From Micropterix aruncella (Eukaryota; Arthropoda; Insecta; Lepidoptera; Micropterigidae), in assembly GCA_944548615.1 (NCBI GenBank), contig OX155980.1, positions 37,020,381 to 37,084,380 on the forward strand: DNA of 64,000 bases, in the 5' to 3' direction. The stretch's first letter is position 1, and each line of letters begins with the position of its first letter. The notes below the pieces were generated by a model, which saw only the letters and a list, made by a program, of their open reading frames with translations, had not been told where the DNA came from and searched no databases. Below are positions 23,469 through 36,755 of this stretch, in pieces. The position numbers were made by a program, and so were the translations under genes.

Positions 23469-24255
23469 GCCTCTCCCACAAAAAGAAATCGGCAGGACAC
23501 TAACGATTTCCTCGAGTCGTCCCGATTCGCACGTGATTAATAAAGCACTAACAAAAATCTAAACAGATAACAAAAAAAACGTGAACTACCTAATACTCAT
23601 CAAATGGTAAACCATAAAAAAAATAAAAGAAAATAAAGAACAAACTACTCCTACTTCTCCTCGTTAACTAAAGAAAAATATCCATTCGGCAGGGTACTGC
23701 AGAGGTCAACTGCTAATATAAATCACTCTACATAACCGTAGAGAGTTACAACAAACACCAAACAACTCCCAATAACTTACCAACCCCAAAGGGCTACCAG
23801 GTCAGCCTGATAAACATTTAAAAAAACGGACACAAGTCCTAGTGGCCTTATGACAGGACCGCACAACTTGTCGAAGGAAAACCTGACGACCTCCAAACCA
23901 TAAAGCAAAACTCAGTAAACTTATGGTGGACACCAAAAAAAACAAACATATTAGCAAAATTGTTGTGACTCGACAGTAGCCATTGCCTAGTAGGAAAATG
24001 TTGAATGTCAAGTATTACCTTTCATACCGAGCTCTAGCATACTTCCCTTTCATGCGACATTCAAACCCCTGTAGTGCTAGACAGGTTTGCTAGCACCACG
24101 GACACAGACAAAATGATATCAGTAATGGTAACCACCCGGTACCACACCTTTATACCTGACAATTATTAAGAGAGTGAAATCGAAGACGTTCCACTAAGAT
24201 GAAACATTTTTTTTTAAGTATGTTAACGAGGAAACAACCAAGAAAAAAAACAACA
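23469..24255 (-). other. Gypsy 3' internal non-coding part
   Basis: Lies between the integrase stop and the 3' LTR. No env-like ORF is visible. A homologous stretch (from about 23923) occurs at 50669-51000 next to the second Gypsy fragment. Confidence 0.7.
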
Positions 24256-25076
24256 TCAAACGGAGTCCTTGGGATTTAGTTTAAAATCCTTTATATGCCA
24301 TGTGCCTATATTCTTGCCTTCTGCATTAAGCAGTTCATACACCAAAGGAGAGTGTTTCTTCACTATCTGACATTTTTCATACTGCGGGGCAAGCTTTGAA
24401 ATGAAGTAATTTCCCGCATTGCTCAGAAAATAAGTTTTTTTATAAACCGTATCCCCAACGGAAAATTCAGCCGGGAGGTGTTTGCGGTCATAATATACCT
24501 TATTGTGAGCATGCGATTGAAGTAATTTCTTCCGCACGGTATGGAAAACGCCAGGAAGTTCACTCAAATCCTGAGCGTAAGACATTCTGCTACCGAATAT
24601 GACTTCGGCTTGGGATTCCGGGGATTGCGTATAAAAAGAACCATCTAAAATCAGTTCTCGACCATGGACAAGGAAAAAAGGGCTGAAACCCGTGGCTTCC
24701 GAAACAGCCGAATTGATCGCCATCTGAATGGCAGAAAGGTAAAGGTCCCAAGAGCGATGGTCGTCCTTAACTGACAACGCCAACGCCGTGACAACCCCAC
24801 GATTCTGCCTCTCAGTTGGATTGACCTGAGGGCAATATTTCGGGTTCAAGTATACCTTGGGAATTCGGTACTTGGTCATTAGGCCAGAGAACTCCTTACC
24901 AATAAATTGTTTCCCATTGTCCGAAATGACTTACCGCGGAACACCAAATTGCAGAAAGACCTTATGCTCCATAATGTGGCTAACGATTTTACTAGTAGCA
25001 CGTTTTAAAGGGAATAATAAGCAATATTTGCTAAAACAACACGTGACTACTAGAATATGTATATTTTGATCTCTCA
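24256..25076 (-). pseudogene. Gypsy integrase (pol C-terminal part)
   Basis: The catalytic core shows VISDNGKQF (second Asp region) and NPTERQNR (catalytic Glu), then a Gypsy-type tail (FFLVHGRE, KVYYDRKHLPAEFSVGDTVY, WHIKDFKLNPKDS). The copy at 51129-51872 has Tyr codon TAC/TAT-type sequence before VISDNG where this copy has a stop (VPR, stop, VISDNG). The N-terminal zinc region and first Asp are missing because sequence beyond 25089 has been replaced. Confidence 0.85.
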
Positions 25077-25089
25077 TCATCGGGTAGGG

Positions 25090-28845
<3,756 letters not shown>

Positions 28846-28868
28846 CGAGACCGAATCAACGAATGCCC

Positions 28869-30506
28869 TTATTCGGTCTCGTTGGACAAGTTTTTTGAAA
28901 CATTCTGTTTAGGTTGAACTGGCTTTCTCTCCTTTGAACAATCCGGGCAAGTAGACACCGTAAAATGAAACTTCCCACAACGGTAACAATATTTAAAGTG
29001 CCCGTGGTGAGTACCACCACGAGCACCACGCGAAGCTCCAGGGCCTCCGCGAGGACCGCCGACGTCAGTCGTGTTTCCTCGGGAGAAACCACTTCTATTT
29101 GAACCACCCCGAGGGTGACTTACATCCCGTGGTTGGTTATTGGAATTATGTAAATCTACCGCAGAAACCGCGCAATTTTTGAACTGCTGGACAAATGAAG
29201 AATCCCTATCAGCAATGTCAACAGTCGAGTGATCGATAGCGTGTACAGTCTTGGACGACGACGCTTTGGATTTATTAAAAACCTGTAGGTTTTGATTATA
29301 CTCGTCGATCGACAACTGAGCGTTTTCCAAACGCTTACCTAGGTGGAGAAGCTTATCAATGGAGTGGATTGTCACTAACGCGAACTGTTGCTGCAGGTAC
29401 GGCCTCAAATTAGAGCAAATTATCTCCAGCTGTTCGGCCTCTGGACGTGGCCGAGACAATTTCTGGAAATAGCTCAACACTGTGGTAACAAAAATGTGGA
29501 GCGGCTCATCCGGCCTCTGAAACCTGGCACGTACCTGCCTCAACAAGTCGCGGTCGTAGTTCGCACTTCCAAAATTATTCCGCAATTCACTTGCGAGCTG
29601 AGACCAGCTCTCAATATGTGAAACCCGGGTGCGATACCATACGAGCGCATGATTTGTGAAAAGCTCACAGGCAGATTTCAATAAACGCGCGTCAGAAATG
29701 TTTCGCGCCAACCTATTCTCTTCAAGTCGTTCCAAAAATTCAACGACATAAGTCTTCCCGTCGTACACGAAACCTAAGCACAAAGGCTTCAAAACTCGCT
29801 CAAACGACACGTCGAAATCTCTGCTAACCGGAACCGTTTTCCTAACAAATTGCTCTTTTTTTGGATAAGGATCAAAAGTAACCGCAGGAGAAGGTACATC
29901 AACCAACACTGAATCAGGTTGGGATCGAGGGCACTCGTTGCTAGAAGTCGAAGGGACCGGCAAAACTACTGGCTTAACCACCGGAACAAACAAATGACTG
30001 ACGGAGGGCCCTTGCGTACCTAAGGAACTCTCCGGGACCGTATTTTCCCTTGACTCTGCCATAGGTCTCAGCAAACAAGGACTGGGACCCCGTACAATCT
30101 CCGAGCATTCTTCCAAAATCTAAATCACCTCCGCGATTTCCCCTTTCAACGACTCCAGCGGATTTTGACGTTCCGTCTGTGCGTAGACAATCCTGGACAC
30201 TCGATAAAACAAATGAGTGGCTTTTGTACAAACTCGTTTGTACAAAAGCCTGGTCTTATTCTCCAAAAACGGTTCGACTAGCTCTTGGAGAACAGATAGT
30301 CGAATGGAGCACTCATTGTACTCTTGGTCCGGGTCTAAGTCCGTAGTCTCGATTGACTGTGGCGAAAAATCATCCAGCAAGCCCATGAATTGTCGCCGCA
30401 TAGATTCAACCACAGTGGTTGCGACGCCTCGAATTTGAAATTCGTAATCTAATTCAGTTCTTACTAAATGCGCTGCGGCATAATAGTTCAAAATATAAGA
30501 AGCCAT
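28869..30506 (-). pseudogene. Gypsy Gag, one in-frame stop
   Basis: The frame opens at ATG 30506 (MASYILNYYAAAHLVRTEL) and continues to 28869. A single TAG at 30120-30122 breaks it; the downstream frame is the same. The central part shows the capsid-like LLKSACELFTNHALVWYR and RARFQRPDEPLHIFVTTVL. A Gly/Arg-rich stretch precedes a zinc-knuckle variant, CYRCGKFHFTVSTC (spacing C-x2-C-x3-H-x5-C against the usual x4/x4). The pol ORF follows at once (28845). Confidence 0.82.
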
Positions 30507-31192
30507 GATATTTTTTTTTATTTTTTTTTTAAATCTCTACCACAAAAATATAAAACCCAAAAGAAAAACTAAAAAAATCCCAATAAAAAAATATTATCTT
30601 AAAAAAATAAAGTAATGGAACAAGCTCACTCTGTTTTTTCTCCTGTGCCACCTTTTACTTCCCAATTTCGGCAACCGGTAAAACGCCCACCTGGATATCC
30701 AATTTGAACCTGAAATTATTACAAAAATTAGTCAATAAACGTTTAAGAAACGGCAGCGGAATAGTATAACGGAATAGAATAAGATAACGGCGAACTTATC
30801 GTTCATTCGCGGTGAACCGCAGAAAAAATACAAACCGCTTATTACACAAAATATTAATCTATACAATGTTTCTCGCCGGATTTAATAAAAATTACAGTAT
30901 ATTACTTAAAATATTGCGGCGAACTCAACATTCGTTCGCGGCGAACCACAAAAACGCGAAATTATTCGCAAATTTCGTAACATCTGTCAAAAAAAATACA
31001 GCAATTTGAAAAAAATACCACAATGTGGCTACAATAATAATTCTCATACAAAACTGAGAAAAAAACACAAAAATACCAATATCTGAAAAAGACTACCACT
31101 TATCAAAGCAAAAACGTGTATTTTAAAATTGCGAAGACCTATTTCCACCTGCCAAAATTTAGTTTATAGGCCCCAGCTTTGGGCAGCCAATT
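30507..31192 (-). other. Gypsy 5' leader and primer-binding site
   Basis: Untranslated leader between the 5' LTR and Gag. Directly inside the LTR the minus strand reads AAT then TGGCTGCCCAAAGCTGGG (about 31173-31190), a TGG-initial primer-binding site candidate. The leader is A-rich and holds no ORF of note. Confidence 0.6.
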
Positions 31193-31713
31193 TATAACGT
31201 ATGATTAAATTTCCTGTCGCGTTATACCAAGAAACAAGAGCGCCACCGCATTTATCCAAAACGCGGAAAAAGAAACAAATACCATGTTAGGTTAGGTGAC
31301 CAAAAAAATGAAAAAATAACCACAGGGTCGGGGAAAGGATTTGATTTGTCACTAAATTTGGCAAAACAGAGAATAAACCTTCGCAATTTTAAAATAAAAC
31401 TACAAATTTAAAGTTATAAAAACAAGATCCTTTAATTAGCGTAGGTAGTTTCCTCCTTCTATCTCCTCTTCAGACATGTGGTACAGACTTCAGACATGTT
31501 GTATTTCAGGTTCAATTTAAGACATCCAGGCGAGAAAAACTCCGGGCACGGTTGGCCGATTCGTGGAGTCGAATTTACATGATTCCGAAACAACTCAAAA
31601 ACTGAGTAAGACCGATATAAAAAAAACACGAGAAATACAAGCGAAACATGTTGCAATGCGTGCAACATGTTTTTGAAACATAACATGCCACGCAAATTTG
31701 GATTTTTGTTACA
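31193..31713 (-). repeat. Gypsy 5' LTR (internally deleted, 521 bp)
   Basis: Matches the ends of the 22371-23468 LTR but lacks 577 bp. The junction lies at the shared trinucleotide CAT (GAATTTACAT|GATTCC). The target duplication TCTT follows at 31714-31717. Confidence 0.88.
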
Positions 31714-31717
31714 TCTT

Positions 31718-31830
31718 GTAAAATAGGTATCTGTAAAATTAAGTTCATCTGTAAAAATCATAGGTAAATTGATTCATGGTATTTTATAAAACTTCATGGT
31801 ATTTATAAAAATTCATGGGTAAATTGATTG
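31718..31830. repeat. AT-rich minisatellite, right part
   Basis: Continues the array interrupted by the Gypsy element: TGTAAAATAGGTATCTGTAA, AATCATAGGTA, ATTTATAAAAATTCATGGGT. Compare 22192-22366. Confidence 0.8.
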
Positions 31831-32088
31831 TATCAGAGACTGTTTTAAATGAACAGTTAACGAGGAAATAAACGTAAATACTAGATAAGAAATGGCAGTG
31901 GCTTAGCATCGGGCCTCACAATGTAGTTCAGTCTCCTGACGGTAGCCGGCCGAGCGTGCCCCACGCGTAGCCCGGCCGTTATCTTAACCGTGAACAGTTT
32001 TATTGAGTCAATCTTCGGGCGCTCCTGGACGGTTTGCGCACTGTGCGGCGTCAGCTAATCGATTGTCTACTCCGACTAACAGCTGGGG

Positions 32089-32310
32089 GAGTCTGGAACA
32101 GTTATGTTTCCTATAGAGCGGGGGTGGTTGTTAACCTTATGGCAACTGCTCTTGAAACGACCATTCGGCCACCCGATCCCAGGTGAATAAGCCGGGCAAA
32201 GGATGCCGTGGTCCGCCATAGAATAGGTAGACACCGTATCACCGCTTCATAAGCGAGAGGACCGCGCAAGCGACCTCGATCCTGTAACCAGTCTGTAGGT
32301 AGGAAGTACC
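32089..32310. repeat. Unclassified interspersed repeat, copy 2
   Basis: Diverged relative of 12829-13085: GGAGTCTGGAACAGTTATG, TTTCCTATAG, GGCCACCCGATCCCAGGTGA and GTAGGTAGGAAG. The surrounding 31860-32570 is unusually GC-rich (ACGGTAGCCGGCCGAGCG, then CCCCACGCGTAGCCCGGCCG), so the repeat may be longer on this copy. Confidence 0.6.
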
Positions 32311-32580
32311 TTAAAGATTAAGGTGACGCTATTGGCTAAATCAAATTCAACTTTCTCTTGAGACAGGCGAGGGATGAGATGAAGCGCGGTACGATTACGG
32401 TAGGGATATTTTTTAGCGCCCTCTATGAGTACACGGTTATAACTACTTGATTGCGCGCGACCACCGCGTAAAATTAGCGCTGTCGTCGCACACGGCGCGT
32501 ATGCGACATGTGACGTCGCCATTGGGACATGCGCTCGCAACCAAAGATTGCGGTCGGCTGCGCTGTGGAAGCAGTTTTAA

Positions 32581-33930
32581 TCTATACTAATATTATAAAG
32601 AGGTAAAGTTTGTGACGTTGTAGGAAGTAATCTCTGGATTTACTGACCCGATTTTGAAAATTCTTTTACCACTAGAAAGCCACGTGATTTGTGAGTGTCA
32701 TAGGCTATATATTATTCCGAAAAATGTAAAGACTTTTTCGTGGTAGTAGGATTTATAAAGTAAGTCGGAAAAAACGGTCGAACGAAAACGTTTCTAACTA
32801 ACGCTGCCTTAACGATGAGAGATATATGATTAAGTTTTAGAAAAAAGTTGTAGAGCTTGATAATGCCTACAAAAAAGTCAGCGACAGCATATGTGTAACT
32901 TTTATATTTACATAAGTCACAAAAAGTAGTTTTTCAAATCAAAAAAATAATTTAAATCGTTAGGTCATGTTTATTGGTCATATTATCAACAATTATGAAT
33001 TATTATCAAAATAGGTAAATTTATCGTCATAAGTGTTTAAAACAAAACACTTTTTCCTTTTACTGCATAAATAGTTAAAGAGATAATTCGACATAGGTAT
33101 GTAACCGCGACCGTGTCGTCTATCTATACTAATATTATAAAGAGGTAAAGTTTGTGACGTTGTAGGAAGTAATCTCTGGATCTACTGAACCGATTTTGAA
33201 AATTCTTTTACGAATAGAAATCCACGTTATTTGTGAGTGTCATAGGCTATATATTATTCCGAAAAATGTAATGACTTTTTTGTGGTAGTCGGATTTCCAA
33301 AGTAATTCGGAAAAAACGGTCGAACGAAAACGTTTCTAACTAACGCTGCCTTAACGATGAGAGAATATATGATAAGGTTTTAGAAAAAACTTGTACAGCT
33401 TGATAATGCCTACGAAAAAGTCAGCGACAGCATATGTGTAACTTTTATATTTAAGTCACAAAAAGTAGTTTTTCAAATTATAAAATTAATTTAAATCGTT
33501 AGGTCATGTTTATTTATACTAATATTATAAAGAGGTAAAGTTTGTGATGTTGTAGGAAGTAATCTCTGGATTTACTGAACCGATTTTGAAAATTCTTTTA
33601 CCAATAGAAAGCCACGTTATTTGTGAGTGTCATAGGCTGTATATTAATCCGAAAATGTAAAGACTTTTTCGTGGTAGTCGGATTTCCAAAATAAGTCGGA
33701 AAAAACGGTCGAACGAAAAGGTTTCTAACTAACGCTGCCTTAACGATAAGAGATATATGATTAAGTTCTAGAAAAAAGTTGTAGAGCTTGATAATGCCTA
33801 CAAAAAAGTCAGCGACAGCATATGTCTAACTTTTATATTTAAGTCCCAAAAAGTAGTTTTTCACATTTAAAAAAATAATTTAAATCGATATGTCATGTTT
33901 ATTGGTCATATTATCAGAATAAGAATATTT
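32581..33930. repeat. Three tandem copies of a Helitron-type 5' end
   Basis: Units begin at 32581 (TCTATACTAATATTATAAAG), 33123 (same) and about 33515 (TTATACTAATATTATAAAG). Each continues AGGTAAAGTTTGTGA, AGTAATCTCTGGAT, CCGATTTTGAAAATTCTTTT and on for about 390-540 bp with high similarity. The first two are preceded by A, as at A|TC Helitron insertion points. Only the 5'-type end is repeated; no Rep or helicase coding follows. Confidence 0.7.
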
Positions 33931-34332
33931 AGGCAAGTTTTGTAATTTATTAACATATCGAAGGTTAAAAGGTAATAGGATATAAGCGACATAAACCGAA
34001 TTGCCCAGGAGAGCAGTTTCAAGTTTGAAATTGTATAAAAATGGACTTAACTTTTTTATTAATTGTCATATCGTGAAAATGGAAACAGGTCTAGAATCAG
34101 GAAAAATAGAAGCATTAATTGGCACACTTACTTATTTATTTCCACTTTGTTTTATGTGGTTCTATGTCGCTTAGATCAGTTGATCTCATTTTCCGTATGA
34201 GGTAATAGGGACCGTGCACGAAGAACACCAGCGCCCTCACGCGTACACTGCTAAACAATCTGAGTGACAGTTCTCGCGTATCCTGTGGTTTTGTATAGAG
34301 AATTGGTCTGTTTTGTTTATCGTTACTAAAAT

Positions 34333-34739
34333 ATGAGCGGCTCTAGCAAGGAGGCCAAAACGTCACGGGGGCACTATATGTTGTGTTGTTGGGTGTAGTA
34401 ACACCTATTACAACACGAAAAATGTAAAATTTTACAGTTTTCCTAAGCTTGCACATAACCTGCAAAGGCGAGAAAAGTGGATTTCTTTGATCAGTCGCAC
34501 TGGGTATGTATATGAAATACCTTAATTCCGTGACATTATTAAATTGAGCTTCGGATTAAACACTGTTTATGATTTACAGGCCAAACAATACGCCGTGGCA
34601 GCCGAATAAAAATTCGAAGATTTGCAGCGCGCATTTTATCGGAAATGAGAAGTCGGATCCTGTTTTTAAAGAACTATCCTATTTGTTAGGATACTTTTCT
34701 GTTTACACAAGACCACATCGGAGATTTGTGGATCAGTAA
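34333..34739 (+). pseudogene. THAP-domain protein, two exons, frameshifted start
   Basis: Exon 1 (34333-34503) and exon 2 (34580-34739) are joined across GTATGT...TTACAG. They carry a C2CH THAP zinc finger: CCVVGCSN, VKFYSFPK, REKWISLIS, then KICSAHFIGNEKS. The ATG at 34333 is out of frame with the finger by one base; the slip coincides with a G5 run (about 34356-34360). The frame ends at TAA 34737 and AATAAA follows at about 34822. THAP fingers bind DNA and are common in transposase-derived proteins. Only the finger and a 30-residue tail remain. Confidence 0.65.
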
Positions 34740-35143
34740 AATAACAGTATATGTATGATATGTATGATATGTGTGAATGATATATATGATAAATAAGTAC
34801 ATATGTTCAAAAAACTAAATAAAATAAAGCGTACTTCCAGTTCAGTTTAGTTTTTATTCAGTGTATTTACAGGCAATAATTATACATTATATTTTATATA
34901 ATTATTCTTTCCGGCAATTCTATAAGTAATATCAACTGGAAAGAAAGCCAAAGAAAACCAGTGACCACTTTTTCCGTCAAGTTCAATTTTGATTTTGATT
35001 CAAGTCCCCGACGTTCCAATGGATCGAATACATGAAACAGAAAGAAAAAAGACAGGCAGATCACAAGTACTTAATCCAACAATAAATCCTTTATGTAATG
35101 AAATACCTAAACATGAACCTATAGATATTAAATGAACCTTAAT

Positions 35144-35962
35144 CTAAACATTGCTATAATTTACATAACACTGATGTAGTAGCCAATTAAAGTAGAATGA
35201 TTCTAATTTAGTCAGAGAGGTTTGTATGAAGTTATCATCTCTGTATACATTTACTAGGCAACTGCCACAAGGAGAATATACATACAAATGACAAATAGTC
35301 ATACCAGTAATATACATTAGTATCTGGCATTGCGTAAAATATTTATGCGATTGCTTAAGATGGATGCCTTTGACGGTTCTCTGTAAATTAGTAACACTTG
35401 GAAGAAAGGATATTGAATCTATAATGGGTTTAGTTTTACATGAAATGGGACACTTAATTTCTAGAATACACATAGTGGATGTGACGATTCCATCAGGTGA
35501 ACCACATAACCATGGCTCTTGCAATGCTACTAAAAGTCCAACCTCGGTTACCTCTACTGAATATAAACTCTCATATTTACGACAAGCAATTGACTCGTTG
35601 ACTTTACCATATACAAAAATTGTTCCACTGCAATTATTTGTTGGTGTAAATATAGATATTACAAGTGCCTCTGGTAATTTTCTTGAAGTCAAAATAAGGT
35701 GAGCCTTTTCTGATGCAGATATTCTATATTTCCTCTCCGAATACCAGGCATCACAAGAGCTTTGGGATATTGTGCTACTAGCGATGCGTATAACATCCGC
35801 AGAACTTACATTAATGTTTTTTAAATAAAAATCTTTATGGAACTGATTCAGCAAGCTGCTAAAATTGGTGTTCAAATACTGGTACCTCATATGCAATTTA
35901 ATAATTTCTTTCGTGACAGCCTTGCATCTTGATGGAAGCGATAAGAAAAAGAAAAGTGACAT
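35144..35962 (-). CDS. YqaJ/lambda-exonuclease-like nuclease ORF
   Basis: A 272-codon open frame resembling YqaJ-type (lambda exonuclease fold) nucleases. AWYSERKYRISASEKAHLI corresponds to the W...R..RITAS entry motif, CGSPDGIV holds the catalytic Asp, and LEIKCPIS gives the E-x-K pair. HKYFTQCQILMYITG completes the core. It ends naturally at 35144. The first about 20 residues overlap the edge of an unrelated + strand fragment (from about 35945), so the true N-terminus is probably lost. Such ORFs occur in arthropod transposon-derived proteins; whether this one is expressed is unknown. Confidence 0.7.
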   Translation of the reverse strand: MSLFFFLSLPSRCKAVTKEIIKLHMRYQYLNTNFSSLLNQFHKDFYLKNINVSSADVIRIASSTISQSSCDAWYSERKYRISASEKAHLILTSRKLPEALVISIFTPTNNCSGTIFVYGKVNESIACRKYESLYSVEVTEVGLLVALQEPWLCGSPDGIVTSTMCILEIKCPISCKTKPIIDSISFLPSVTNLQRTVKGIHLKQSHKYFTQCQILMYITGMTICHLYVYSPCGSCLVNVYRDDNFIQTSLTKLESFYFNWLLHQCYVNYSNV

Positions 35963-36270
35963 TTTGGAAACGGAAAGATGGAAAACTTGAAATCAACATC
36001 AAACATCACTGGTACATTCAAGTTCAAGGACAGCTCCATATAACTGGAAAGAAAGTGTGCCTATTTACATTTTGGTCTGGTTAAAACAATGTACTCAAAA
36101 CCGAATACATACAGAGGGATGATTTGATTTGGACAAATGTCATGGAAAAAAAACTTCTTCGTTTTTATATGGACTGTGTATTACATGAAATTATCGATCC
36201 AGGAGTACGAAGGAATATGGACGTAAGGGAGCCTGAATACATTTTGGAAGCAGCAAAACCATTGATTTTA
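35945..36270 (+). pseudogene. Inverted C-terminal fragment of a Mutator-YqaJ relative
   Basis: The + strand reads KVTFWKRKDGKLEINIKHHW, YIQVQGQLHIT, a stop after FTFWSG, then LKTEYIQRDD, EKKLLRFYMDCVLHEIIDPG and REPEYILEAA. Each piece matches the minus-strand gene at 37380-36900 (KVSFWQYKENKLEINKKHHW, TEYIKRDIFFWEDVMEEKLK). It is therefore a diverged copy of the nuclease C-terminus in the opposite direction, about 700 bp from the main copy. Confidence 0.75.
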
Positions 36271-36755
36271 TAAAATCAATGATAAAAGGAAAGAAATCGG
36301 TTCCTCTCCTTTGTCCAACGCTTAAGCGGTAGTTAGTTCTCAGTGATTCCATCAAAGTGAGCAAAGAACTCACAGAGAATGTACTTGCCAATAACACCCC
36401 AAAGCAAAGCACAAGCAATATAGAGCCACCGAAAAGTAATACGATGTTAAATGTTTTTAATACGATGCTAAATATTTTTTTTTACCAAAAAATACTATCA
36501 AAAACTGTCATTATCATTATCAAAAAAATACTAAAGCGGAACATGAATTGCGATTTATGTCATTTAAAAGCCCTTGGAAAACTTTATTCAAAACAGTTGA
36601 AGGCATTTCTCCAATTGTCACCTGTCAAGCGGACATCTGTCAATCTGAATCTGCGAGATGAGTCAAAATAATTATTACCTGCCCCGCCGCGAAGGGAGAG
36701 GTAAGTAGACGGGGCCTAAAAACTCAGATATTTTCTATGTAGTACGTCGCCTTAA

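Noticed and set aside
32247..32540. 97-codon minus-strand frame
   Set aside because: Lies in repeat sequence and has no recognisable domain.
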